Assembly (NCBI RefSeq): GCF_004364125.1
Contig: NZ_SNZV01000002.1
Span: 558,001 to 622,000, forward strand
Direction of reading: 5' to 3'
Source of the DNA: Sphingobacterium paludis
GTDB lineage: Bacteria > Bacteroidota > Bacteroidia > Sphingobacteriales > Sphingobacteriaceae
DNA: 64,000 nucleotides
A model generated the notes under the pieces. It was not told the origin of the DNA and did no database searches. It was given only the letters and a program-made list of their open reading frames with translations. The translations under genes were made by a program, and so were the position numbers. Shown piece by piece: positions 43,525 to 52,709 of this stretch; position 1 is the stretch's first letter; each line of letters begins with the position of its first letter.

Positions 43525-44241
43525 ATGCACTTATTTTATACGCCAACATTGGAGCCACAGCATGAAAACTTCGTGCTGAGCGAAGAGGAAAGCAAGCACG
43601 CGGTGCGTGTACTGCGACTTGTTGCGGGAGACAGGGTCTATCTCGTTGACGGGCGAGGGGGGTGGTATACGGCGGCTATTCTGGATCCGCACCCGAAACG
43701 TACGACGCTCGTGATAAACGACGTTGTGCACGAGCATGGGAAGCTTGACTACCATCTGCATATCGCCGTAGCACCAACCAAAAATATAGACCGCATCGAG
43801 TGGTTTCTGGAAAAGGCAACGGAAATTGGTGTGCACGAGATCACACCGATCATTACGGAGCATTCTGAGCGCAAAGAAGTGAAAACCGATCGATTGAATA
43901 AAGTGGTGGTTTCGGCCATGAAACAGTCGCTCAAGGCGTATATGCCTACCATACACTCCGCTACATCATTAAACCAGTTTTTCAAAACGCAAGCTGACAA
44001 TTTGAATGCTGTGCGATGCATTGCGCATTGCGTGGATACGGAAAAGCAATACCTTAACCACCTCTGTAAACCTGGGGGACATTACGTTCTCCTGATAGGG
44101 CCCGAAGGTGACTTTTCTGAAAACGAGATCGCACAAGCGCTAGAACTAGGCTTCCATCCGGTATCGTTAGGGACAAGCCGCCTGCGTACCGAAACAGCGG
44201 CGCTAGCAAGCTGCTTAGAAATTGCTTTGTTAAATAGGTAG
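43525..44241 (+). CDS. rsmE: 16S rRNA (uracil1498-N3)-methyltransferase RsmE
   Basis: 238 residues from the ATG at 43525; longer frames begin inside the preceding gene. The SPOUT family landmarks are FVLSEEESKHAVRVLRL, IEWFLEKATEIGVHEITPIITEHSER, and the knot LLIGPEGDFSENEIAQA with SLGTSRLRTETAALASCLEI at the end. Starts 4 nt after the CorC-like stop, so translation may be coupled. Confidence 0.94.
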   Translation: MHLFYTPTLEPQHENFVLSEEESKHAVRVLRLVAGDRVYLVDGRGGWYTAAILDPHPKRTTLVINDVVHEHGKLDYHLHIAVAPTKNIDRIEWFLEKATEIGVHEITPIITEHSERKEVKTDRLNKVVVSAMKQSLKAYMPTIHSATSLNQFFKTQADNLNAVRCIAHCVDTEKQYLNHLCKPGGHYVLLIGPEGDFSENEIAQALELGFHPVSLGTSRLRTETAALASCLEIALLNR

Positions 44242-44343
44242 TGTTAGTATATAGATGCTAGTACTTAGTACCTAGATTTTAGTGTTTAGTATTTAGATTT
44301 TAGTACTCAGTATGTAGATTGTAGTCTTTAGTATGTAGAAATT
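44241..44343 (+). repeat. 21-bp degenerate tandem repeat, about five units
   Basis: Units at 44260-44280, 44281-44301, 44302-44322 and 44323-44343 share the pattern of AGTACTTAGTATTTAGATTTT, preceded by a shorter unit at 44241-44259. The same repeat, in the same 21-nt period, occurs at 12001-12063. Confidence 0.75.
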
Positions 44344-44496
44344 GTACGGGATACAAACCGTGATACTTTCCACCGTTAAATTTCACTTTTTACCTTTAAC
44401 TTCACTTAATCTTTATTAAACGACGTGTCGCATTTGAAAGGGTATTGCGTATTGCGACAAGCTCAAGTATTTTATATTGTATCACTTCCAGCCAAT

Positions 44497-44700
44497 ATTA
44501 AACGAAATGTCGCTTTTTTATAGATGATAGTATGTAGTACTTAGTATTGAGAAAAGCTTTAATAGATAAGTGATTGCAGGGATCATTATTAAACGAAATG
44601 TCGCCTTTTTATAGATGATAGTATGTAGTACTTAGTATTGAGAAAAGCTTTGGTAGATTAAGTGATTGCAGGGATTATTATTAAACGAGATGTCGCCTTA
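44497..44700 (+). repeat. 91-bp tandem repeat, 2.2 units
   Basis: Unit 1 44497-44587, unit 2 44588-44679, partial unit 3 44680-44700. Each begins ATTAAACGAAATGTCGC and includes a TAGTATGTAGTACTTAGTATT block and a conserved GATTGCAGGGAT end. Units 1 and 2 differ at only a handful of positions. Confidence 0.85.
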
Positions 44701-44804
44701 TTTCTGTTGCGTATGTAGTCATTTGCCTTTGCACCACCCAACAAGGATTCAACAAAAATTCAGCGACGATTTTTTTGCTTCCTTTTTTTAGAAAAAAAAG
44801 GAAG

Positions 44805-44852
44805 GCCCTGTCCTGGCAAGGACGGAGAGGTTGTGGGGAGGACATTCGTTTC
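44805..44852 (+). repeat. dispersed GC-rich element, partial copy
   Basis: Degenerate half-copy of the next element, sharing GTGGGGxGGACAnTTnGTTT. Confidence 0.5.
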
Positions 44853-44868
44853 AGAAAACACACTAACT

Positions 44869-44940
44869 TACAAAAGCATTTGCCTTGCCGGGGCATGCGG
44901 CGGAACGGATGTGGGGTGGACAATTTGTTTAAGGAACTAT
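44869..44940 (+). repeat. dispersed GC-rich element, copy 2
   Basis: TACAAAAG, GGCATGCGGCGGAA, GGACAAT and GGAACT in the same order as at 12150-12226. Confidence 0.7.
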
Positions 44941-44962
44941 ACCACCCTACAACGTATTTGCC

Positions 44963-45445
44963 TTACTTAATCACAACAGCATCTACCACCTGTATTTCTG
45001 AATTGCCTTTCAAAGGCTCGGGATTAAATTTCATTTTTCCCTTTATCTTAATAGGTTCTTCGGTAAACAATACCGATCCATCTTTCAAAAAGATTTCGAC
45101 CATTGGGGGAATGCCGTTTGATCCACAAAACATACACTGCATCACGGGCAATACGGAAAGCATAAATTTCTTATGCGAACGGCCACTCGTTAGGGGAACC
45201 AAATAGCCGGGAAGTTCAACCGTTTTATTTTCCAATGCTTTCAATACCGGCGGATAGGTAGGCGTATACACTTTCTTATTTCCCTCGTAGGTCACTTTGT
45301 ACATCATTTTGTCTATCGCTTCCCAAGTGCTGTTCATCATGGGAGTATGGTCAGGCACATTCATTTCAGGAAACTGGCCAACCTGAGCCCGTACAAGGGA
45401 AAGGCTGCAAAAACTCAAGAATACAAAAAGAATTATTTTTTTCAT
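44963..45445 (-). CDS. periplasmic DUF3299-like protein
   Basis: 160-residue exported protein: signal peptide to about residue 21 (SLVRAQ), then a domain with YTPTYPPVLKALENKTVELPGYLVPL, MLSVLPVMQCMFCGSNGIPPMVEIFLKD and EPIKIKGKMKFNPEPL. This matches the pattern of DUF3299, including the CxxC pair in place of the usual ACIHVPPPPPNQ region. It starts 1 nt after the permease stop, so it is part of the ABC operon. A metal or redox role is plausible; the function is not known. Confidence 0.65.
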   Translation of the reverse strand: MKKIILFVFLSFCSLSLVRAQVGQFPEMNVPDHTPMMNSTWEAIDKMMYKVTYEGNKKVYTPTYPPVLKALENKTVELPGYLVPLTSGRSHKKFMLSVLPVMQCMFCGSNGIPPMVEIFLKDGSVLFTEEPIKIKGKMKFNPEPLKGNSEIQVVDAVVIK

Positions 45446-45446
45446 G

Positions 45447-46823
45447 TTATTTATCTGCTAAGATTGTCGAAATGGATGTTTTATAAGCACGAATCGCAGG
45501 AATAAGGGCCGCAAACATACCGATGATGCAGGCAGCCAAAATTAACAATAATTCTTGGCTATTCACACGGAATGCCTCGATGAAATCTGCACTTTCGCTG
45601 GCCTGCTGGTTGATCAGATACAGACCAAGATGTCCCAATAGCAAACCGATAAGACCTCCAATAAACGTGATCACTAAGCCTTCGACTAACACAAGCCCGA
45701 AAAGTTTAGTTTGTGATGCCCCCATGGAGCGCATGATGGCTAGATCATACTTACGCTCTTTCAAGGCATTATACAAGCTGATGAAAACACTTAAACCGGC
45801 TATAAACATGATTACGTAGGCCAGTATAGCCAGTGAATCCAGTCCTACGCCTAGTAAGGAAAACAAACGGGTGCTTTCTATCGCTGGCGATGCGGCCTGC
45901 ATATCCGTCGATTGGTTTACCAGACGAGGCACAATCCCCATAGCGGCCGGCGAGGCGTACTTCACCAACAGTGCCGTTACCTCATCCCCGCGATGTTCCA
46001 GCATATCTTCGCCAATATTTTTTACAAATACGTCATTTGGTTTTTCCGAAACAAGCTCTTCCTCATGCGCCTGCCCCTCATGATGGTGGCCATGGTGGTC
46101 ATGCTGATCTCCCTGTGCTGTCGCATGGTCGTGTTCATGATCATGATTGGCGTGCTGATGCTCCTGTTCCGTCGCGTGATCGTGGACGCCACCTTCTTCC
46201 CCATGCGCAATGCCGTGTACATCCCATACACTTTCTAGATTACACAGTATCAAGTTGTCGACAACCGAATTTGATCTATTTAATATGCCGACAACCCGGA
46301 AAGGGTGTTCATCATGCACATGTCCTTCTGCCGAAAGTCCATGTGCCGTATTAAAGGTATCGCCAATCTTTAGGCCACGCTTCCGAGCAACGTCGCTCCC
46401 AATAACTGCTTCGAACGATTTGTTCCAGATTTTTCCTTCTCCGATTTCAAGCGCATAGAGCGCTAAGTAACTAGGCTCAGTACCGATCAGCCGGTGGCCT
46501 TTGTAATTGTCACCTAGAGATATAGGCACTGCAAATTCTATAAATGGATTGTCGCCGAGTTTACGTGCCTCCGCTAAAGCAATATTACCAGTTGGGTTGT
46601 CAACGTGGTAAAGCGAACTTAAAATGAGCTGTAGCGGGCTGCCCTTTGCACCCACTACAAGATCTATATTTTTGGTGTTGTTGCTGAGTTGTTTTTCAAA
46701 AGCATCGCCCGTGATGTAGATGACGCATAAAATAGCGACACCAAAAGCGGTAAGCAATACGCTGAGCAAGGTGGAGCCCAGCTGTTGTGTTATATTTTTC
46801 CAAACAAGTTGTATATTGTTCAT
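45447..46823 (-). CDS. MacB/FtsX-type ABC permease with His-rich loop
   Basis: 458-residue permease with one N-terminal membrane segment (about 17-38), a periplasmic MacB-type core, and three C-terminal membrane segments of the FtsX domain (from about residue 325). The loop at about 210-265 is packed with His and acidic residues, for example HDHATEQEHQHANHDHEHDH and more of the kind, which looks like a metal buffer. Compared with typical LolC/E or MacB it is short. Operon order on the minus strand: ATPase, this permease, DUF3299-like protein. Confidence 0.85.
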   Translation of the reverse strand: MNNIQLVWKNITQQLGSTLLSVLLTAFGVAILCVIYITGDAFEKQLSNNTKNIDLVVGAKGSPLQLILSSLYHVDNPTGNIALAEARKLGDNPFIEFAVPISLGDNYKGHRLIGTEPSYLALYALEIGEGKIWNKSFEAVIGSDVARKRGLKIGDTFNTAHGLSAEGHVHDEHPFRVVGILNRSNSVVDNLILCNLESVWDVHGIAHGEEGGVHDHATEQEHQHANHDHEHDHATAQGDQHDHHGHHHEGQAHEEELVSEKPNDVFVKNIGEDMLEHRGDEVTALLVKYASPAAMGIVPRLVNQSTDMQAASPAIESTRLFSLLGVGLDSLAILAYVIMFIAGLSVFISLYNALKERKYDLAIMRSMGASQTKLFGLVLVEGLVITFIGGLIGLLLGHLGLYLINQQASESADFIEAFRVNSQELLLILAACIIGMFAALIPAIRAYKTSISTILADK

Positions 46824-46917
46824 ATCGGGTGTTGTTTTGGCAGCAGGCCGATGGGCTTGCCATTCTCCAATCTCATTTTTTATTCGTTGGTTACCGTATT
46901 ATTGAATAGCCCCATGC

Positions 46918-47556
46918 TTACAGTTGATAGGCATGTACAAACTTATCTTTAATGCGCTTATCATGGGTAGCAATTAGCAATGTAGCGCCATGTTTTTCGG
47001 CTGCATCAAATAGTAATTTAAGAACTAGTGCAGTGTTGGTATCATCGAGCGAAGCTGTTGGTTCGTCAGCCAATAGTAGTCCGGGGCGGTTGATCAAGGC
47101 ACGAGCAATAGCAGCGCGTTGTTTCTGTCCACGGCTCAGTTGCTGAGGAAGCGCCTTGGCTTTATCAGCTAGCTGAAGCTCGCTCAGCATATGCATAACG
47201 GCTTGCTCATCCACGGGCAGCTTGGCCAGACTTTGCGCGAGCTTGATATTTTCGGCAACGCTGAGGTTTTTTAGTAGATGTGCTTCCTGAAAAATAAATC
47301 CTAGGTTTTTTGCGCGGTATGCATCGAGTGCAGAGCCAGATAGGCTGTAGAGGTTTCTTTCCATAAGCTGCACTTCCCCGTGCGTTGGTTTGGATAGACC
47401 ACTTAATAGATGCAGCAGCGTGGTTTTTCCTTTTCCTGAATCTCCGAGCAACAAACTATGCTGATTTTTCAATATATGTATATCTGGAAAGTCGAGCTTT
47501 ACGCCTTGCGGGTATTGATAGCTTAGCTTAACAGAAGATAAGACGGTATCGGCCAT
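46918..47556 (-). CDS. LolD/MacB-type ABC transporter ATPase
   Basis: 212-residue ATPase with Walker A LLLGDSGKGKTTLLHLLSGL, Q-loop GFIFQEAHLLKNLSV, signature QQLSRGQKQRAAIARAL, Walker B GLLLADEPTASLDD and His switch LIATHDKRI. Typical mechanotransmission-type partner of FtsX permeases. First gene of the three-gene operon; its stop lies 94 nt before the permease start. Confidence 0.9.
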   Translation of the reverse strand: MADTVLSSVKLSYQYPQGVKLDFPDIHILKNQHSLLLGDSGKGKTTLLHLLSGLSKPTHGEVQLMERNLYSLSGSALDAYRAKNLGFIFQEAHLLKNLSVAENIKLAQSLAKLPVDEQAVMHMLSELQLADKAKALPQQLSRGQKQRAAIARALINRPGLLLADEPTASLDDTNTALVLKLLFDAAEKHGATLLIATHDKRIKDKFVHAYQL

Positions 47557-47859
47557 ACATTTTTGTTTTATGTTGCAAATTACTAACTATTCCATAGAAC
47601 GGCGAATGAAATAGGGTTGCATTTACTCTCATTAACGAAAAAAATACAATCCCTTTGCTGGCGTAAGCCTCCACAAGCTATTTTACGGTCCATTTGCGGA
47701 GGTATGACGAATGATGTCACTATTTGCAGCATAGCAAGTGTAACAGAAACTTACTGTTCTATTAATATTCCCTTAACAAACAGGTGATGTTTTGATAACC
47801 GTGTGATAACACCGAGCTAATATTTAGGTGATAATATTGCAACATAATTTTAACACGCT
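47557..47859. promoter_or_regulatory. divergent control region of the ABC operon and the TonB receptor
   Basis: 303 bases between two divergent start codons. No clear TAnnTTTG was fixed; repeated GTGAT words sit near 47780-47835, but no known operator was identified. Confidence 0.4.
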
Positions 47860-50601
47860 ATGAACAAGTTCGCCTATCATGCTGCTTTAATCATTTCATT
47901 ATTAACCATCCATGTTTCCATGGTTAGAGCACAGCAATTTGGAGTTAAAGGCAAGGTTCTTGATTTAGAAACCTACCAACCTATTCCCGGAGTAAGTATT
48001 AAGATTGCTAACAGCAATCTCGCCACCTCAACAGACGAAAGTGGTGAATTTTCTATTGCGCTACCAAGCAAAGGCGGCGAATATACATTGGTCAGTACTT
48101 TTGTGGGATACAATGCCGATTCTACAAAATTTAATCTACAAACAAACAGCTGGGAGTTTATTCCCGTATCGCTGGTAAATGCCAGCTCCACATTGGACGA
48201 AGTTGTCATTACCAGACGCCGCGAGCGCGCAAGTGAAATCGCTTTGCTAGACGAAAGAAGACTTTCTAATCTTATGGTGGAGAAAGTGGGATCTCAGGAA
48301 TTAGCCAGAAAAGGCGTTGGCGATGCCGCTTCAGCCATGGCTAAGATGAGCGGTGTATCAAAGATAGACGGAAGTAATCAAGTTTATGTACGTGGATTGG
48401 GCGATCGCTATAATTCTACATCATACAATGGGCTACCTATTCCATCTAATAATCCAGAGCGCAAGAATATCAACTTAGACATTTTCTCCACAGACATTGT
48501 AGATTTTATAGCTATTGATAAGGTGTACAATTCTTACATGTCTGGTGATTTTGCAGGAGGTAATGTCGATATTGCTGCCAAAGACTATTCAGGGAAAGGT
48601 TTACTTGAGATCTCCTTAGGTAGCAGTGTAAACACAAACGTTGCAAATAAATGGGGCAACTTCAATTTGCAGCAAGGACCTAATCGGACTGGTTTTGTGA
48701 ATTACGGCGTTCCAAATGATCCATTAGGAGGGTATAATTTTAATAACAGCCTGAATCCTGTCAGTGTAGCCCCAATACCTGCCAATTTTGGGATTTTGGG
48801 TGGAAAATCAATCAACTTTAGGAACGGAGGACGGTTAAGTTTCTTCGCTGTTTTAAACTATAATAGCGACTTTAACTACCGAGAAGGCGTAAATAGAAGT
48901 GTTGCTGCAGGCGGAGAACGCTTGAAAGATTTCAATCAAACACGGTTTGGTTTTTCAACAAATTCTACTGCAATGTTTAACGTGAACTACATGATTAACC
49001 CTAACCATAAGATTACCTATAACGAATTGGTCATTAATTCTTCGGATCAGTTTCGCGATACGTACAGCGGCTTTATCCGTGATTTAGCGGAAAACGGAAC
49101 AGGAATCATTCAACGAGGAACGTTCATTCAAAATAAACTTTTTGTACAGCAATTATTAGGTAATCATCAGTTTACAGAAAAGATTGGTATCGACTGGGGC
49201 GCATCTTATAATAACGTGTTGAGCTCCATACCTGACCGTACGCAGAACATAACGCGGCACGATGATAATCTGAATTTCCGGGCTATCGCACAAAACCAAC
49301 CAACGGACAACCATCGGTATTACCAAGACTTGACAGAAAATGAGCTTGCATTTAATTTGGTAGGTAATTATAAGTTGGGAGATCCTGATAACTCTCGGGG
49401 AAAGTTGTCAATCGGGTACAATGGAAAAATCAAACGAAGAGAATTTGAGGATATCCAATTCAACTTACGCGTTAGCGCTACGGGATTAGAGCAGCAAGTT
49501 GACCCAAATAATTTAGACGCTTTTTTCAATAGGGAAAATTATGCTAACGAATATTTCGGGGTAGAGGGTTTTGTGCAAGACTTTCCTCAAGTTTATACGG
49601 GTAGACAAAATATACATGCGGCTTTTGCTAATGTGGATTACAGGTTGACGGATAAATTGACGGGAATTGTAGGGTTCAGGTATGAGAATATTATGCAGTC
49701 TATCTTTTACCGGACAAATTTGGATAGATCGGGAACTACGAACACATTTAACCGCAATGGTCTTCTTCCTAATCTAATGTTGAAGTATGAAGTTAGTGAT
49801 AAACAGAATCTTCGTTTAGGAGCTAGCAAAACATACACGCTTCCGCAGTTCAAGGAGAGGGCATACTTCATCTACGAAGACGTAACAGAGATCAAGATAG
49901 GTAACCCAGATTTGTATCCTTCTGAAGATTATAATCTAGATCTGAAATGGGAAATGTTTCCTAAGTCGGGCGAGCTGTTATCTGTAACTGCTTTCGGGAA
50001 ATATATAAAAGACCCTATAAACGAAGTGACATTGGCATCGTCTACTAATGATATCTCTTTTCTAAACACTGGAGACTACGGTACCGTGTATGGTGCGGAA
50101 ATAGAAATTAAGAAAGATATCTTATCATTCGAAAATGGAGATAAGTTATCGGTAGGAGCTAATGCTGCCTATATGAAAACCAATCAAGATCTAAGTGCTG
50201 AGAAAGTTAGAAACGAGACGAATTTCAATTTAAATCTTACATACGATAATGCGAGTTTTACTGGAGCCTCTGATTTCTTGGCGAATGCTGACGTATCGTA
50301 CATGAAGAAATGGAATGCCGAATCAGATTTAATGGCGACTGTTGTTTACAATCATTTTTCTGACAGATTGTATGCGTTAGGGACAGAGGGCAAAGGCAAT
50401 CAGGTTGATAAAGGTGTCGGCACGTTGGATTTTATCTTGAAGTATAAACTGAATAGACGTTTTGGTATCGATGTTACAGCTAGAAACTTATTGGATCCAA
50501 CGTATGAAAGAGTGCAGGAGAACCAAAATGCACCGGTGACAATTTTATCCTATCAGAAAGGAGTAAGATTCGCCCTGGGGCTTAAATATAACATATTTTA
50601 A
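47860..50601 (+). CDS. TonB-dependent receptor
   Basis: Outer-membrane receptor of 913 residues. Signal peptide ends SMVRAQ; residues about 27-110 are a carboxypeptidase-regulatory-like beta domain (GVKGKVLDLETYQPIPGVSIKIA); the plug follows (about 130-250) with SAMAKMSGVSKIDGSNQVYV and RGLGDRY; the rest is a 22-stranded barrel ending in the typical terminal Phe (ALGLKYNIF). It is not a SusC with a classical SusD partner: the next gene is a beta-helix-like lipoprotein. Substrate unknown. Confidence 0.9.
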   Translation: MNKFAYHAALIISLLTIHVSMVRAQQFGVKGKVLDLETYQPIPGVSIKIANSNLATSTDESGEFSIALPSKGGEYTLVSTFVGYNADSTKFNLQTNSWEFIPVSLVNASSTLDEVVITRRRERASEIALLDERRLSNLMVEKVGSQELARKGVGDAASAMAKMSGVSKIDGSNQVYVRGLGDRYNSTSYNGLPIPSNNPERKNINLDIFSTDIVDFIAIDKVYNSYMSGDFAGGNVDIAAKDYSGKGLLEISLGSSVNTNVANKWGNFNLQQGPNRTGFVNYGVPNDPLGGYNFNNSLNPVSVAPIPANFGILGGKSINFRNGGRLSFFAVLNYNSDFNYREGVNRSVAAGGERLKDFNQTRFGFSTNSTAMFNVNYMINPNHKITYNELVINSSDQFRDTYSGFIRDLAENGTGIIQRGTFIQNKLFVQQLLGNHQFTEKIGIDWGASYNNVLSSIPDRTQNITRHDDNLNFRAIAQNQPTDNHRYYQDLTENELAFNLVGNYKLGDPDNSRGKLSIGYNGKIKRREFEDIQFNLRVSATGLEQQVDPNNLDAFFNRENYANEYFGVEGFVQDFPQVYTGRQNIHAAFANVDYRLTDKLTGIVGFRYENIMQSIFYRTNLDRSGTTNTFNRNGLLPNLMLKYEVSDKQNLRLGASKTYTLPQFKERAYFIYEDVTEIKIGNPDLYPSEDYNLDLKWEMFPKSGELLSVTAFGKYIKDPINEVTLASSTNDISFLNTGDYGTVYGAEIEIKKDILSFENGDKLSVGANAAYMKTNQDLSAEKVRNETNFNLNLTYDNASFTGASDFLANADVSYMKKWNAESDLMATVVYNHFSDRLYALGTEGKGNQVDKGVGTLDFILKYKLNRRFGIDVTARNLLDPTYERVQENQNAPVTILSYQKGVRFALGLKYNIF

Positions 50602-50686
50602 GTGCTTAATATAATGGTAATGTTGTCTTAATGATTAAGAAATTATGAGAAATTATTTTTGCATTATAAATTTAAATCACATAAAA

Positions 50687-51877
50687 ATGAGAAAATCTAC
50701 ATTTTTGAAAGCTAGAGTTTTAGGTCTAGGGTTTTTGATGGGGTCATTGGCCTTTACTGCCTGTAGTGATAGCGATCCAGTTGGTCCAGATGAAGACTCA
50801 TCATTTGAGTTGATTCGCGACGATTTCCAAGGCGATATCAATGACGGAGACGTAGTATTAGAATCTGGAACCTATAAACTAACTGGTAAAGTAGTCGTTA
50901 GAAATGGTGCTACGTTAACGATCAAACCGGGTGTAATAATTGAAGCTACGGATATTTCAGCAACTCGTCAAGAGATTCGTTATATAGGTGTTGCTCAAGG
51001 TGGTAAAATTAATGTAGAAGGTTCAGCAACGAGCCCAGTGGTCATGACGTCAACTACGAAAACTCCAGGTGCTTGGGGTGGACTTGTAATCTGCGGCCGC
51101 GCTCCAATCAATAGAGGAACTACGGCTTCTGCTGAGGTTTCAGATTTAACATATGGCGGTACAGTTGCAAATGACAATTCAGGATCCATTAAATATTTAA
51201 GAATTGAATATTCTGGATACTCTTATAACAGTGAGAAAGAGTTTAATGGCCTTTCATTCTTCGGTGTAGGTAGCGGAACAACGGTTGAATACGTGCAATC
51301 TCTAGACGGATCGGATGATGCTTTTGAATGGTTCGGTGGTACGGTGAATGCGAGATATTTAGTTGCCCTTAATACATCTACGGCTGTTGTTGGTGATGAT
51401 ATTTTTGACTGGACAGAAGGTTGGAATGGTACAGGTGAAAACTGGTACGGAAAAAGAACGAACGCTGGCAACAGAGGTATAGAAGCTGATAACAACTCGA
51501 GTAATCATGCTGCGACTCCTTTGTCTAACCCTACCATTAAAAACATGACATTGATAGGAGCTGGTGCAGTAGGATCTGAACCGCAGGCTATTAAAATGCG
51601 TGTTGGAACGAATGGTAATTTCGATAACATTGTGTTAAGCAATTGGAGTACAGGATTTGATATTCAACACGATGAGAGCCTTGCATTTGTTACTGCAGGT
51701 ACATTAAAAGCGACCAATGTTAGATTTGATAACGTCACTACGAAATCAAAAGGCTCTTCGACAGCTGGTGCAGCAGTTGATGTATCTAGATTGTTTACTG
51801 AAAATGCTAACGCAACAGGTGCTGGTAATGGTGTAAATGCCCCTACTTGGACACAGGGTTGGACAGTAGGCCTATAA
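50687..51877 (+). CDS. beta-helix-like lipoprotein paired with the TonB receptor
   Basis: 396 residues from the ATG at 50687. Lipobox FTAC (Cys24 region) with an acidic linker GPDEDSS, then repeats of a right-handed beta-helix kind: GGKINVEGSATSPVVMTST, WGGLVICGRAPINR, SDLTYGGTVANDNSGSIKYLRIEYSGY, EYVQSLDGSDDAFEWFGGTVNARYLVA. The family is often mislabelled multidrug transporter; nothing supports that. Always found next to a TonB receptor in Bacteroidota, so it likely binds the same ligand at the surface. Confidence 0.75.
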   Translation: MRKSTFLKARVLGLGFLMGSLAFTACSDSDPVGPDEDSSFELIRDDFQGDINDGDVVLESGTYKLTGKVVVRNGATLTIKPGVIIEATDISATRQEIRYIGVAQGGKINVEGSATSPVVMTSTTKTPGAWGGLVICGRAPINRGTTASAEVSDLTYGGTVANDNSGSIKYLRIEYSGYSYNSEKEFNGLSFFGVGSGTTVEYVQSLDGSDDAFEWFGGTVNARYLVALNTSTAVVGDDIFDWTEGWNGTGENWYGKRTNAGNRGIEADNNSSNHAATPLSNPTIKNMTLIGAGAVGSEPQAIKMRVGTNGNFDNIVLSNWSTGFDIQHDESLAFVTAGTLKATNVRFDNVTTKSKGSSTAGAAVDVSRLFTENANATGAGNGVNAPTWTQGWTVGL

Positions 51878-51903
51878 GACCTTTCCAACGTAAAAATAGT
51901 TTT

Positions 51904-51935
51904 AAAAAGACGGTTCCGATGGGGCCGTCTTTTTT
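51904..51935 (+). terminator. terminator after the TonB receptor pair
   Basis: AAAAAGACGG (51904-51913) pairs with CCGTCTTTTT (51926-51935) with an inner CC/GG extension, then more T. Confidence 0.85.
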
Positions 51936-51962
51936 GCATGGTATAGTTTGGCAATATTTTTG
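51933..51962 (+). promoter_or_regulatory. promoter of the DUF6438 lipoprotein
   Basis: TTTG at 51933-51936, an 18-nt spacer and TATTTTTG at 51955-51962; 23 nt ahead of the ATG. A close consensus match overlapping the preceding terminator. Confidence 0.72.
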
Positions 51963-51985
51963 GTCATCACTATCCAAAATACGCT

Positions 51986-52462
51986 ATGAAATATCTATAT
52001 CTTTTTGCGATCGTTGCCTTTTTGTTTGCTTCTTGTAAAACAGCCAAGCAAGATAGGGGTAGTAAAGCTGGAAATATAAGCAGTATATGGGTTGAGCGCA
52101 CACCTTGTTTTGGCTTTTGCCCCATGTACGAAGTGCAGATCAGCGCGGATGGTACAGCGACGTTAGATGCCCGCGACCATCTGCCCAATAAGCTTAAAGG
52201 TAAATTTATTGGAAAAGTACCACAGGCAGACTGGGAAAATTTAGTCAAGCTGCTTCATACATTGGACTACCAGAACCTGAAAGAGACCTATGGAAACCGC
52301 AATGTTTCTGATCTTCCATCGGTCAATATCGCTATACGGTACGGTAAAGAGCAGGAAAAAAAAGTCAATGACTACGGCGGACGTGGCACACCGGAACTGA
52401 CGCAATTTTATGAACATATAGATAAGTTAGTCACTGACGTGAAGTGGGATGTTGCAAAATAG
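51986..52462 (+). CDS. DUF6438 lipoprotein
   Basis: 158 residues with lipobox FLFASC (Cys17). The remainder has the DUF6438 pattern: SIWVERTPCFGFCPMYEVQISADGTATLDARDH, then KVPQADWENLVKLLHTLDYQNLKETYG. Short periplasmic or surface domain of unknown function. Own promoter and terminator. Confidence 0.8.
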   Translation: MKYLYLFAIVAFLFASCKTAKQDRGSKAGNISSIWVERTPCFGFCPMYEVQISADGTATLDARDHLPNKLKGKFIGKVPQADWENLVKLLHTLDYQNLKETYGNRNVSDLPSVNIAIRYGKEQEKKVNDYGGRGTPELTQFYEHIDKLVTDVKWDVAK

Positions 52463-52484
52463 CTGATTGATCCTCACGGTCTTT

Positions 52485-52525
52485 AAATCACCATGTCATC
52501 GAATTCTCCGATGATATGGTGATTT
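52485..52525 (+). terminator. 17-bp stem-loop after the DUF6438 gene
   Basis: AAATCACCATGTCATCG (52485-52501) pairs with 52509-52525 around a 7-nt loop; one G-T pair. AT-rich after the stem but no clean U tract. Confidence 0.6.
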
Positions 52526-52709
52526 ATGTACGGTATATATGATTGTATAGAGTACGACCTCTTGTTCTTGTAGCAGATGTCTGGATATGTTGCCAAATTG
52601 AATACTATAAGTTTCATCAATGTTGTGTTTTTCAAAATATTTGCAGTTAAATTTTCCTTATCTGATTGCTTCAATTATATATTTGTGATTTATTGTCTTT
52701 AATTTATAA

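Larger units (their letters stand above)
44242..44962. other. repeat-rich non-coding region
   Basis: 720 bases without a credible gene. It carries the 21-bp units, a half-copy of the ATTAAACGA element at 44415-44431, two and a bit 91-bp units, a long homopurine/pyrimidine palindrome (CTTCCTTTTTTT / AAAAAAAGGAAG near 44778-44803) and GC-rich dispersed elements. All open frames here are antisense or repeat-derived. Confidence 0.7.

Noticed and set aside
44497..44700. CRISPR-like array
   Set aside because: Units are contiguous without spacers and 91 bp long; no cas genes nearby.
44681..45206. Frames within the repeat patch (both strands)
   Set aside because: Cross repeat units and the DUF3299-like gene; no coding character.
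45912..46354. Plus-strand frames rich in His/Met/Val opposite the permease
   Set aside because: They are the antisense of the His-rich loop.
47760..47860. Pho-box-like TTAAC words ahead of the TonB receptor
   Set aside because: Only one half-site is clear; not enough to claim phosphate control.
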